From: Alphaproteobacteria bacterium
Lineage (GTDB): Bacteria > Pseudomonadota > Alphaproteobacteria > Rhodobacterales > Rhodobacteraceae
Reading direction: 5' to 3'
Assembly (NCBI GenBank): GCA_030148665.1
Contig: JASBSZ010000004.1
Location: 18,923-82,922, forward strand
Length of the DNA stretch: 64,000 bases
A program made the position numbers and the translations under genes. Below are positions 37,098 through 45,207 of this stretch, piece after piece (the first letter of the stretch is position 1; each line of letters starts with the position of its first letter). Below the pieces are notes generated by a model, which saw only the letters and a program-made list of their open reading frames with translations, was not told the origin of the DNA and searched no databases.

Positions 37098-37820
37098 ATG
37101 ATCCTCTATCCTGCAATCGACCTGAAGGATGGCAAATGCGTGCGCCTCTACAAGGGTGACATGGAACAGGCCACCGTGTTCAACGACGACCCGGCCGCGC
37201 AGGCCCGCGCCTTTCAGGAGGCGGGTTGCGAATGGCTGCATCTGGTCGATCTGAATGGCGCTTTCGCGGGCGCGCCCGTCAATGCCGCGGCCGTCGAGGC
37301 CATTCTTGGCGCCGTTACCATCCCGGCCCAGCTGGGCGGCGGAATCCGCGACATGAAGACGATCGAGACATGGCTGGAACGCGGCCTTGCCCGGGTCATC
37401 CTGGGAACCGTTGCGGTCGAGGACCCTGCGCTGGTGCGCATGGCTGCACGGGCATTCCCGGGGCGCGTGGCGGTGGGGATCGATGCGCGCAACGGGCGCG
37501 TGGCGACCCGCGGCTGGGCCGAAGAAACCGAAATCGACGCGACCGATCTGGCCCGGTCGTTCGAGGATGCCGGCGTCGCCGCCATCATCCACACCGATAT
37601 CGACCGCGATGGCGCCATGCAGGGGCCCAACGTCGCGGCCACTGCGGCAATGGCAAATGCCGTGGACATTCCGGTGATCGCCTCGGGCGGCGTTTCCTCG
37701 CTCGACGATCTGCGGCGGCTGCGCGATTGCGGGGCGCCGCTGGATGGGGTGATCTCGGGGCGCGCGCTGTATGACGGGCGGATCGACCCCGCCCGCGCGG
37801 TGGCATTTCTCAAGGGCTGA
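37098..37820 (+). CDS. hisA: phosphoribosylformimino-AICAR isomerase
   Basis: TIM-barrel isomerase, fourth step of histidine synthesis. The 240 residues start [20 protein letters not shown] and contain LGGGIRD (about residue 80) and [14 protein letters not shown] (about 165), with catalytic Asp residues at the ends of strands 1 and 5. The start at 37098 is preferred over a longer frame. hisF and hisE, which usually follow in this lineage, are absent; the next gene is a convergent iron permease. Confidence 0.95.
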   Translation: MILYPAIDLKDGKCVRLYKGDMEQATVFNDDPAAQARAFQEAGCEWLHLVDLNGAFAGAPVNAAAVEAILGAVTIPAQLGGGIRDMKTIETWLERGLARVILGTVAVEDPALVRMAARAFPGRVAVGIDARNGRVATRGWAEETEIDATDLARSFEDAGVAAIIHTDIDRDGAMQGPNVAATAAMANAVDIPVIASGGVSSLDDLRRLRDCGAPLDGVISGRALYDGRIDPARAVAFLKG

Positions 37821-37853
37821 AAGGGCGCTGAGCGGGCGCGCCGGCAACAAGGG

Positions 37854-38693
37854 TCAGCTTTCGACCGGACGGCGGGCCCACGGGCGCAGGCGCTGCACCA
37901 TTCCGATCATCAGGATCACCACCCAGTACAGCACCCAGACCGACAGGATCACCCAGTCGGGCCGCGCGCGATAGCCGGTCAGCGCCGAAACCAGCCCACC
38001 CAGCCGCGAGCTGTCATCCAGCAGCCAGCTGGTATCCCATGCGATGCTTGCATAGGGCAGCACACCCAGCGCGATCAGCTTGTCGGCAGCCGACACCGCG
38101 AGGGCGGCGCCCAGCAGCAGCAGGATGACCTCGGTCACGCGAAAGAATATCCGCCAGGGCACGTGACGTCCGCCGATCTGAAGCGCCAGATATGTCGCAA
38201 TGGCCGCACCGAAACCCAGCGCGATGGCACCGTACAGCATCATCGGCCCCTCGGCCCCGCCTGACGAGATCAGCCCGAACAGGAACACGACGGTCTCGCT
38301 GCCCTCGCGGGCAACGGCGACCATTGCCAGCAGAAAGACGATCCACCAGTGTTCGCGCCGATGGGCCTCGGCCAGCCCCTCGTCGATGCGCCTCTTGAGG
38401 GTGCGCCCGTGGCTGCGCATCCAGAACACCATCTGCACGATCAGACCCGCGGCCAGGATCATCATGCCGGCCATGAAGTAATCCTGCCCGTCGGGCGGGA
38501 GCCACGAAGCAAGCTCGAAAATGCCCAGCGCCAGCGCCACGGCCAGACCGACGCCGGCCGCGACCCCGCCCCACAGATAGCGCCAGGCGCCCGTTGCCCG
38601 GGCCTGTTGTGAAAGCCACGCCTGCAGGATGCCGATGACCAGCAAAGCCTCGACGCTCTCGCGCCAAACGATGAATACGATCTGCCCGGACAT
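37854..38693 (-). CDS. FTR1 family iron permease
   Basis: A 279-residue inner-membrane protein with about seven helices and the two iron-binding REXXE motifs of the FTR1/EfeU family, RESVE (Arg11-Glu15) and REGSE. GGAGGACGGG precedes the start at 38693. It is preceded by a cupredoxin-like periplasmic gene, and the pair sits behind a Fur-like site, so ferrous or ferric iron uptake is the best reading. No EfeB peroxidase is seen. Confidence 0.93.
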   Translation of the reverse strand: MSGQIVFIVWRESVEALLVIGILQAWLSQQARATGAWRYLWGGVAAGVGLAVALALGIFELASWLPPDGQDYFMAGMMILAAGLIVQMVFWMRSHGRTLKRRIDEGLAEAHRREHWWIVFLLAMVAVAREGSETVVFLFGLISSGGAEGPMMLYGAIALGFGAAIATYLALQIGGRHVPWRIFFRVTEVILLLLGAALAVSAADKLIALGVLPYASIAWDTSWLLDDSSRLGGLVSALTGYRARPDWVILSVWVLYWVVILMIGMVQRLRPWARRPVES

Positions 38694-38745
38694 CCCGTCC
38701 TCCAGCCTTGGCACGCAGGCGCGCGGCCTGCGCGGTTTACACGAC

Positions 38746-39108
38746 CTATCTGGCGACGATCACGCCGTGGGCCGTGGCGAGCCCCTGGTTGAAATCATCG
38801 ACAAAGGGATATTCCCCGGCCGCCGGACGACGCAGGATCACCTTGATCGACCTGCCCCTGGCCACGACCTTTTCGATATGCAGGCCCTTGCTTTCGAATT
38901 CGGCGGCCTTGTCACCGGCATTGCGCACCGTGATCGTGGTCACCTTTCCGGCGGGAATTTCCACCCGATCGGGCGACACGACGCCGTTTTTCATGACGAT
39001 GGTGATTTCCCCGTCCTGCTGGGCCGCAACCGGCGGCGCGACCGCAAGGAACGCGGCGATGGCAACCGGCAATGCAAACAGCACTGCGCGCACGGGTTTC
39101 CGGGACAT
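38746..39108 (-). CDS. cupredoxin-like periplasmic protein (iron uptake partner)
   Basis: A 120-residue exported protein: signal peptide (RAVLFALPVAIAAFLAVAPPVAAQ) followed by a single cupredoxin fold (EITIVMKNGVVSPDRVEIPAG, GLHIEKVVARGRSI). This resembles the EfeO cupredoxin domain without its peptidase-like part. It lies 52 bases before the FTR1 gene on the same strand and is likely co-transcribed. Metal binding is inferred; the classical Cys copper ligand is not obvious. Confidence 0.85.
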   Translation of the reverse strand: MSRKPVRAVLFALPVAIAAFLAVAPPVAAQQDGEITIVMKNGVVSPDRVEIPAGKVTTITVRNAGDKAAEFESKGLHIEKVVARGRSIKVILRRPAAGEYPFVDDFNQGLATAHGVIVAR

Positions 39109-39118
39109 GACCCCTCCG

Positions 39119-39137
39119 TTAATGAGAATTAGTTGCA
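39119..39137 (-). promoter_or_regulatory. Fur-like site upstream of the iron-uptake pair
   Basis: On the minus strand TGCAACTAATTCTCATTAA lies directly upstream of the cupredoxin gene and resembles Fur-type boxes of the TGCAANTGATTCTCATT form. The match is by eye, and in alphaproteobacteria RirA or Irr may replace Fur. Confidence 0.4.
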
Positions 39138-39264
39138 ATCCCATCCATACCCGAGCATTTTTGTCGGATCAAGGGGTTTTTCCGACAAATCCGCTCTGGA
39201 ATGGATTGATGAACCACCTCGCGCGCGGCCACCCCGCGGGGCCATGCAGGGGCGCCGATCGCGC

Positions 39265-39726
39265 TCAGCGGCGCAGGCTGCGACGGTTGTCGCGGGCCAG
39301 CACCCGGATCACGCGCACACCCGCGAGGGCCTGATCGGAAACGAATCGCCCGACCAGCACCTCGCGCGAGCGCGGCGTGCCGGCCGGCGTCGCGGTTTCG
39401 GGCGGCATCAGACGGAATTCATAGGTCAGGACGCCCTTGACGGGTTTCTCGTCATTCCGGGGCTTCAGCACCGCCTCGAAATAGCCCTGCCTTTCGGGCA
39501 GGCCGACGGCGCGCAGGATGGCGCCACCGGGCAGGCGGTCGATGCGCAGGCTGACCACGCGCGCCACCAGCACGCGCGGGTCCGAAACCTCGGCCGTGGT
39601 CGTGGACACCTGGCTTGCCCGGCTGGCGCCGAACCAGTTGAACGGATTCAGCCGGGATTCGCGTACGCCGGAACAGCCGGCCAGAAGGCCAAGCAAGGCA
39701 ATCGTTCCAATCAGTCTGGTTTTCAC
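39265..39726 (-). CDS. small lipoprotein of unknown function
   Basis: A 153-residue lipoprotein. The start is GTG at 39726 (MKTRLIGTIALLGLLAGCSG), giving a lipobox LLAGC with Cys near residue 18; GGGGGACGGAACC precedes it. The mature part (ARVVSLRIDRLPGGAILRAVG ...) is beta-rich and Arg-rich and is not assigned to a family. It is divergent from sufE. Confidence 0.72.
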   Translation of the reverse strand: MKTRLIGTIALLGLLAGCSGVRESRLNPFNWFGASRASQVSTTTAEVSDPRVLVARVVSLRIDRLPGGAILRAVGLPERQGYFEAVLKPRNDEKPVKGVLTYEFRLMPPETATPAGTPRSREVLVGRFVSDQALAGVRVIRVLARDNRRSLRR

Positions 39727-39806
39727 GGTTCCGTCCCCCGGATCAGCTCTGCCCATGGCATAAACCGAAAACCCCACCTTTGAAAAGGCTTGGCGCCCGC
39801 TAATCT

Positions 39807-39839
39807 GGTGCCTATCTGGTGCTTGTCCGGTGCTTGTCC
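39807..39839 (+). repeat. 11-bp tandem repeat, three copies
   Basis: GGTGCCTATCT then GGTGCTTGTCC twice, back to back, in the spacer between the lipoprotein gene and sufE. Copies 2 and 3 are identical. Confidence 0.7.
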
Positions 39840-39911
39840 GGGGTTTTCCCGCTGGACCTTTTGGCGGCGGCGCCTTAGTTGAATGAAAAAACCTGAGTGA
39901 AAGACAAGGAA

Positions 39912-40328
39912 ATGGCCAGCGAAGCATTCGAGGAAATCGCCGAGGATTTCGAGTTCCTGGACGAATGGGAAGACCGTTACCGCCACGTGATCGAACTGGG
40001 CAAGGCGATGGCGCCCCTTGACGAGGCGTTGAAGGTACCCGCCACCAAGGTTCACGGCTGCGTCAGCCAGGTCTGGCTGATATCCGACATCCGTGACGGG
40101 CATTTCCATTTCCGCGGCGACAGCGACGCCATGATCGTGCGCGGCCTGATCGCCATCCTTGGCGCTCTGTATAACGGGCTGACGCCGGACGAGGTGCTGG
40201 CCGTTGACGCCCCGGCCGAACTGGCGCGCCTGGGGCTGGATCAGCACCTGTCGGCGCAACGCTCGAACGGGTTGCGCTCGATGGTGGAACGGATACGCAA
40301 ACTGGCGGCCCAGGCGGCCGCGGCATGA
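39912..40328 (+). CDS. sufE: SufE family cysteine desulfurase sulfur acceptor
   Basis: Takes persulfide sulfur from SufS during iron-sulfur cluster assembly. The 138 residues hold the acceptor Cys50 in TKVHGCVSQVW and the C-terminal GLRSMVERIRK. An in-frame GTG at 39897 is possible; ATG 39912 gives the usual length. It lies seven bases before the homocysteine methyltransferase gene, though a functional link is not clear. No other suf gene is in the window. Confidence 0.93.
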   Translation: MASEAFEEIAEDFEFLDEWEDRYRHVIELGKAMAPLDEALKVPATKVHGCVSQVWLISDIRDGHFHFRGDSDAMIVRGLIAILGALYNGLTPDEVLAVDAPAELARLGLDQHLSAQRSNGLRSMVERIRKLAAQAAAA

Positions 40329-40335
40329 GGATGAC

Positions 40336-41376
40336 ATGACAGACAAGCTCACGACCCTGCTGGCCGAACGCGGCTGGATTCTGGCCGACGGGGCCACCGG
40401 CACCAACCTGTTCAACATGGGCCTTGAATCGGGCGAGGCGCCGGAACTGTGGAACGAAACCCACCCCGACCGCATTGCGCGCCTGTATCAGAGCGCGCTG
40501 GACGCGGGCAGCGACCTGTTTCTGACCAACTCGTTCGGCGGCAACTGGTCACGCCTGAAGCTGCATGATGCGCAGGGGCGTGTGCGCGAACTGAACCGCA
40601 TGGCCGCCGAAATCGGCCGCGAGGTCGCCGACCGCATGGACCGGCCCGTGATCGTCGCCGGCTCGATGGGGCCGACCGGCGAGATCATGGAGCCCGTCGG
40701 CACGCTCTCGCATTCGGCCGCCGTCGAGATGTTCCACGAACAGGCCGAGGGGCTGAGGGAAGGCGGGGTCGATCTGCTGTGGGTGGAAACCCTTTCGGCG
40801 AGAGAGGAATATCTTGCCGCCGCCGAGGGCATCGCGCTTGCCGGCATGCCCTGGGCCGGCACGATGAGCTTTGACACCGCCGGGCGCACCATGATGGGGC
40901 TGACCTCCAGCGACATGGTCGAGATGGTGCAGTCGATCGACCACGCGCCGCTGGCCTTTGGCGCCAATTGCGGTGTGGGCGCGTCAGACCTGTTGCGCAC
41001 GCTGATGGGCTTTTCCGACGCGCATCCGAACCTGCCGATGATTGCCAAGGCCAATGCCGGCATCCCGAAATTCCATGACGGCCATATCCATTACGACGGC
41101 ACGCCCGAATTGATGGCGAAATATGCGCTGCTGGCCCGCGATATCGGCGCCACGATCATCGGCGGCTGTTGCGGGACCATGCCCGAACATCTGGCGGCGA
41201 TGCGCGCGGCGCTGGAAACCACGCCCAGGGGCCCGCGCCCGACGCTGGAACAGATCGTCGCGCAGATCGGGCCGTTTTCGTCCGACACCGACGGCACCGG
41301 CAATGATCCGGCTGGCACCGCCGCGCCGCGAAAACGCGAACGCCGCGGCCGCCGGCGCAATGCGGCGTCGGAATGA
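40336..41376 (+). CDS. homocysteine S-methyltransferase domain protein (split MetH, N-terminal part)
   Basis: A 346-residue stand-alone homocysteine-binding methyltransferase. The zinc ligands are visible as Cys in FGANCGVG and the Cys-Cys pair of GGCCGTMPEHL near the C terminus. Rhodobacterales are known to carry methionine synthase as separate proteins, and this matches the homocysteine-binding part; annotation as betaine-homocysteine methyltransferase is also seen. The corrinoid carrier gene follows in the same direction. The pterin-binding part is not in the window. The C-terminal tail is Arg-rich (KRERRGRRRN). Confidence 0.85.
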   Translation: MTDKLTTLLAERGWILADGATGTNLFNMGLESGEAPELWNETHPDRIARLYQSALDAGSDLFLTNSFGGNWSRLKLHDAQGRVRELNRMAAEIGREVADRMDRPVIVAGSMGPTGEIMEPVGTLSHSAAVEMFHEQAEGLREGGVDLLWVETLSAREEYLAAAEGIALAGMPWAGTMSFDTAGRTMMGLTSSDMVEMVQSIDHAPLAFGANCGVGASDLLRTLMGFSDAHPNLPMIAKANAGIPKFHDGHIHYDGTPELMAKYALLARDIGATIIGGCCGTMPEHLAAMRAALETTPRGPRPTLEQIVAQIGPFSSDTDGTGNDPAGTAAPRKRERRGRRRNAASE

Positions 41377-41480
41377 GTTGGCAACATGTCGCTGTGATCG
41401 CAGATATTCACCTGTGACAGCCCCAGTTTGCTGCCATATGATCACCCGGACAAGATTCCGACGGGAACAGGACGCACCCA

Positions 41481-42188
41481 ATGTCTGATGAACAGGAAGA
41501 CGACATCATTCTTGCCGAGCTCGACGATGACGAGCTGGTCCTGCAGATGCATGACGATCTTTACGATGGCCTGAAAGAGGAAATCGAGGAAGGCGTCAGG
41601 ATCCTGCTGGAACGGGGCTGGACGCCCTACAAGATCCTGACCGACGCGCTGGTTGCCGGCATGAAGGTCGTCGGCGACGATTTCCGCGATGGCATCCTTT
41701 TCGTGCCCGAGGTGCTGCTGGCCGCCAACGCCATGAAGGCGGGCATGTTCATCCTGAAACCCCTGCTGGTGGAAACCGGCGCGCCCAAGATGGGCAAGAT
41801 GGTGATCGGCACGGTCAAGGGCGATATCCACGATATCGGCAAGAACCTGGTTGCGATGATGATGGAGGGCGCGGGTTTCGAGATCCGCGACCTGGGCATC
41901 AACAACCCGGTCGAGGACTACATTGCCGCGCTGGAAGAGGAAAAGGCCGATATCCTGGGCATGTCGGCGCTGCTGACCACGACGATGCCATACATGAAGG
42001 TCGTGATCGACACGATGAAGGAAAAGGGTATCCGCGACGACTATATCATCCTGGTGGGCGGCGCGCCGCTGAACGAGGAATTCGGCCGTGCGATCGGCGC
42101 CGACGCCTATTGCCGCGATGCGGCGGTCGCGGTGGAGACGGCCAAAAGTTTCATGTCGCGCAAGCATAACCGGGCGGCCGAGGCCTGA
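41481..42188 (+). CDS. corrinoid (B12-binding) protein, MetH-like carrier
   Basis: A 235-residue cobalamin-binding protein. A helical cap domain (about 20-105) precedes the B12-binding fold with the DxHxxG motif GDIHDIGKN (His117 as lower cobalt ligand) and the later Gly-rich stretch VGGAPLNEEF. It carries methylcobalamin to the neighbouring homocysteine methyltransferase. The first 20 residues are acidic and unusual. It is followed by DUF1638, a family seen beside corrinoid methyltransferases. Confidence 0.92.
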   Translation: MSDEQEDDIILAELDDDELVLQMHDDLYDGLKEEIEEGVRILLERGWTPYKILTDALVAGMKVVGDDFRDGILFVPEVLLAANAMKAGMFILKPLLVETGAPKMGKMVIGTVKGDIHDIGKNLVAMMMEGAGFEIRDLGINNPVEDYIAALEEEKADILGMSALLTTTMPYMKVVIDTMKEKGIRDDYIILVGGAPLNEEFGRAIGADAYCRDAAVAVETAKSFMSRKHNRAAEA

Positions 42189-42250
42189 TCGGCCCTTGTC
42201 GCGGGGCTCTGCCCAGGGGCGCGACATGCGGGGCTCTGCCCCGCACCCCG

Positions 42251-42272
42251 GCGTATTTTGACAAAGAAGAAG
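42251..42272 (+). repeat. 22-base dispersed intergenic motif, copy 2
   Basis: GCGTATTTTGACAAAGAAGA plus AG; differs from the copy at 35207-35228 at one base. It ends seven bases before the DUF1638 start and supplies its purine-rich ribosome-binding region. Confidence 0.65.
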
Positions 42273-42278
42273 AGGGGT

Positions 42279-42923
42279 ATGATGCGGCCCGATGACCAGA
42301 CCCTGACAGAAAGCGGCCTTGCCCCGGCAGGTAACGCCAGGGCGCGCATCCTGCTGCTGGCCTGCGGGGCGCTGGCGCATGAGGTTCTGGCGCTGAAGCG
42401 GCTGAATGGCTGGGATCACATGGATATGGCCTGCCTGCCGGCCAGGCTGCATCTTTATCCCGACCGGATTGTCCCGGCCGTCGAACAGGCGGTTCTGAAG
42501 CATCGCGCGGATTACGAGGAAATTTTCGTCGTCTATGGAGATTGCGGCACCGGCGGGCGGCTGGCCGACAAATGCGCCGAGCTGGGCGTCGAGATGATGG
42601 CGGGGCCGCATTGCTATTCCTTTTACGAGGGCAACGCTGCCTTTGCCGCGCATGGCGAGAATGATGTCACCGCCTTTTACCTGACCGATTTTCTGGTGCG
42701 CCAGTTCGATGCCTTTGTCTGGCGTCCGCTGGGGCTGGACCGTCATCCCGAGCTGCGCGACCTCTATTTCGGCAATTACACGCGCCTCGTGCACCAGGCG
42801 CAGACCGATGACCCGGGGTTGCGCGCGCAGGCCCGCGAACATGCCCGCCGTCTGGGGCTGGATTTCGAATATCGCCTGACCGGCTATGGCGACCTTGCCA
42901 CCGCGCTGAAGGCGCGCGACTGA
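42279..42923 (+). CDS. DUF1638 domain-containing protein
   Basis: A 214-residue soluble protein of the DUF1638 family, recognised by LLLACGALAHEVLALK, VVYGDCGTGGRLA and the Cys-containing AGPHCYSFYEGN. The family is recurrently encoded with corrinoid methyltransferases, so a role in corrinoid reactivation or methyl transfer is plausible but undemonstrated. The start codon could be 42279 or 42282, with AGAGGGG just before. Three spread cysteines could bind a metal or cofactor. Confidence 0.82.
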   Translation: MMRPDDQTLTESGLAPAGNARARILLLACGALAHEVLALKRLNGWDHMDMACLPARLHLYPDRIVPAVEQAVLKHRADYEEIFVVYGDCGTGGRLADKCAELGVEMMAGPHCYSFYEGNAAFAAHGENDVTAFYLTDFLVRQFDAFVWRPLGLDRHPELRDLYFGNYTRLVHQAQTDDPGLRAQAREHARRLGLDFEYRLTGYGDLATALKARD

Positions 42924-43011
42924 CGGTCGCGTCACGGAATTTTTCCTTTTCTTTCGTGCATCAAGGGTGCAGAAACGTGGTAATCAACCCATAACGGAAA
43001 GAGGCCGGAGA

Positions 43012-43380
43012 ATGCGAACCCGCCCGGACAAGCTCAGCCGACAGGAACTGCCCGACGGCAGCCATGTGATGCTGGACGAATATGGCTATATCACCGATCC
43101 CTATCAGTGGACCGAGCAATTCGCCGAAATTGCCGCCGCGCGCGAGGGGATCACCCTGACCGATCTGCACTGGGACGTCATCCGTTTCATGCGCGACTGG
43201 CTCGACGAGCATGGCGTCGCCGCCGATGCCCGTTTCGTGCTGCGGTTTCTGGCCGAAAAGGGCCAGACCGACAAGAAGGGGGCGCGTGAGATGATGTTTA
43301 CCCTTTTCCCCTATGGCTATGTCAAACAGGCCTGCAAGATTGCCGGCATGAAACAGCCCAGGGCCTGGAGTACGGGCTGA
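43012..43380 (+). CDS. TusE/DsrC family protein lacking the terminal cysteine
   Basis: A 122-residue protein with the DsrC/TusE fold (ITDPYQWTEQFAEIAAAREG, LTDLHWDVIRFMRDW). Functional DsrC has two C-terminal cysteines eleven residues apart; here the inner one remains (Cys108 in KQACKIAGMKQPRAW) but the terminal position is Trp and the tail ends STG. It therefore cannot work as a classical sulfur carrier through the last Cys. Such proteins may be regulatory. It follows DUF1638 and precedes the FMN protein by 43 bases. Confidence 0.88.
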   Translation: MRTRPDKLSRQELPDGSHVMLDEYGYITDPYQWTEQFAEIAAAREGITLTDLHWDVIRFMRDWLDEHGVAADARFVLRFLAEKGQTDKKGAREMMFTLFPYGYVKQACKIAGMKQPRAWSTG

Positions 43381-43423
43381 CCGGCTGCGAAAAAAGGCGC
43401 ACCGCAAACAGGGAGAGCGGCCC

Positions 43424-45034
43424 ATGCAGACACTGCCTTCGCTGAACCGATATGGCGTGTTTGCGGCGGCGCTGGTGCTGACGCTGCTCAGCCTGGCGGC
43501 CAGTCTGGTGACGCTGTGGATGCTGATTCCGCTGGTGCTGTTCGGCGCTGTCGCGGCGCTGGGCGTTCTTGATCTGGTGCAGAGGCGCCATTCGATCCTG
43601 CGCAACTATCCCGTTCTGGGGCACATGCGGTTCCTGTTCGAGGGGATTCGCCCCGAGATTCGCCAATACCTGATCGAAAGCGACCAGGACGAGGAACCCT
43701 TCAGCCGCGATGCCCGCTCGATCGTCTATCAGCGCGCCAAGGGGGTCGAGGACAAGCGCCCCTTCGGCACCCGCAAGCGGGTCTATGATTCGGGCTATGC
43801 CTGGCTGACCCATTCGGTCTGCCCGGTCGAGGTCGATGCAGGCGACCTGCGGGTTCGCGTGGGTGGCAGCGACTGTCGGCAGCCCTATGACATCTCGCTC
43901 TACAACATCTCGGCGATGAGCTTTGGCGCGCTGTCGGCCAATGCCATCATGGCGCTGAACAAGGGCGCGCGCATCGGCGGTTTTGCCCATGACACCGGCG
44001 AAGGGGGGATCAGCCGCTATCACCGGCGTCATGGCGGCGACCTGATATTCGAGATCGGCACAGGCTATTTCGGCTGTCGCACCCCGGATGGGCGGTTCGA
44101 CGACGACCGCTTTGCCGCGCTGGCCCGCGATCCGCAGGTCAAGATGGTCGAGATCAAGCTCAGCCAGGGGGCCAAGCCCGGCCATGGCGGCATGTTGCCC
44201 GCCGCCAAGATCAGCCGCGAGATTGCCGAGGCCCGCGGTGTGCCCATGGGCGTCGACTGCCTGTCGCCGTCCAGCCACAGCGCCTTTTCCACCCCGCTGG
44301 AGCTGATGGAATTCATCGCCCGCCTGCGCGACCTGTCCGGGGGCAAGCCGGTCGGATTCAAGCTGTGCGTGGGCCACAGGCGTGAATTCATGTGCATGGT
44401 GCGGGCGATGCTGGAAACGGGGATCAGGCCCGATTTCATCGTCGTGGACGGCAAGGAGGGGGGTACGGGGGCGGCCCCGCTGGAATTTGCCAATCACATG
44501 GGCATGCCGCTGGTCGAGGGGCTGACATTCGTCCACAACACGTTGCGCGGTGCCGATCTGCGGGGCGAAATCAGGATCGGCGCGGCGGGCAAGCTGATCA
44601 CCGCATTCGACATTGCGCGCACGCTGGCACTGGGCGCCGACTGGGCGAATTCGGCCCGCGGATTCATGTTCGCGATCGGCTGCATCCAGGCGCAATCCTG
44701 CCACACCAATCGCTGCCCCGTCGGGGTGGCAACGCAGGATCCCCTGCGCCAGCGCGCGCTGGATGTCGAGGACAAGGCACAGAGGGTCGCGCGCTTTCAC
44801 GCCGGCACGCTGAGGGCGCTGGCCGAGATGACCGGGGCCGCCGGCCTGACCAGCCCCTGCGATTTCCAGCCGCGCCATTTCATGGTGCGCCAGTCGGATT
44901 CGTCGATGGTCACGGGCGAGGAAATCTTTCCCTATCTGCCCGAAGGTTTCCTGTTGCGTGACGAAGAAGACCGATTTGGCTATCTTGCGCGCTGGAAAAC
45001 CGCACGTGCGGACAGCTTTGCCCCCTGGGCGTGA
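43424..45034 (+). CDS. membrane-anchored FMN-binding glutamate synthase-like protein
   Basis: A 536-residue protein. Residues 10-45 form two hydrophobic helices (VFAAALVLTLLSLAASLVTL and following), then a Glu_synthase FMN barrel with LSAMSFGALS-like SAMSFGALSAN, VDGKEGGTGAAP and the 3Fe-4S ligands CIQAQSCHTNRCPVG (Cys-x5-Cys-x4-Cys). It lacks the glutaminase domain of GltB, so it is not the usual glutamate synthase; the substrate is unknown. The gene ends inside a 12-bp triple repeat. Confidence 0.88.
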   Translation: MQTLPSLNRYGVFAAALVLTLLSLAASLVTLWMLIPLVLFGAVAALGVLDLVQRRHSILRNYPVLGHMRFLFEGIRPEIRQYLIESDQDEEPFSRDARSIVYQRAKGVEDKRPFGTRKRVYDSGYAWLTHSVCPVEVDAGDLRVRVGGSDCRQPYDISLYNISAMSFGALSANAIMALNKGARIGGFAHDTGEGGISRYHRRHGGDLIFEIGTGYFGCRTPDGRFDDDRFAALARDPQVKMVEIKLSQGAKPGHGGMLPAAKISREIAEARGVPMGVDCLSPSSHSAFSTPLELMEFIARLRDLSGGKPVGFKLCVGHRREFMCMVRAMLETGIRPDFIVVDGKEGGTGAAPLEFANHMGMPLVEGLTFVHNTLRGADLRGEIRIGAAGKLITAFDIARTLALGADWANSARGFMFAIGCIQAQSCHTNRCPVGVATQDPLRQRALDVEDKAQRVARFHAGTLRALAEMTGAAGLTSPCDFQPRHFMVRQSDSSMVTGEEIFPYLPEGFLLRDEEDRFGYLARWKTARADSFAPWA

Positions 45035-45059
45035 CCCTGGGCGTGACCCTGGGCGTGAC
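45024..45059 (+). repeat. 12-bp tandem repeat, three perfect copies over a stop codon
   Basis: CCTGGGCGTGAC occurs three times without mismatch. The first copy contains the TGA stop (45032-45034) of the FMN protein. Because the unit length is a multiple of three and every copy contains TGA in the same frame, gain or loss of units leaves the C terminus unchanged. Confidence 0.85.
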
Positions 45060-45207
45060 ACAGATTCCTGTGGCCTGTCCGCGCCCTGCTTGGCATACAG
45101 CTAGAAAACGAATCGGGAAGGATATGCCCGTCCATGCGCAAGCCGGATGAAACGACCCGCAACATTGCCGCCAGCCCGGCGCCCCACTGCAACCGGGTGG
45201 CGCGATC

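Noticed and set aside
40336..41376. Betaine-homocysteine methyltransferase of the eukaryotic type
   Set aside because: The adjacent corrinoid carrier and the known split MetH of this lineage make a B12-dependent methionine-synthase part more likely; the zinc motif alone does not discriminate.
41377..41480. Possible SAM or cobalamin riboswitch before the corrinoid gene
   Set aside because: I looked for the SAM-II core and a B12-box-like segment and saw neither; the spacer is too short for a cobalamin riboswitch.
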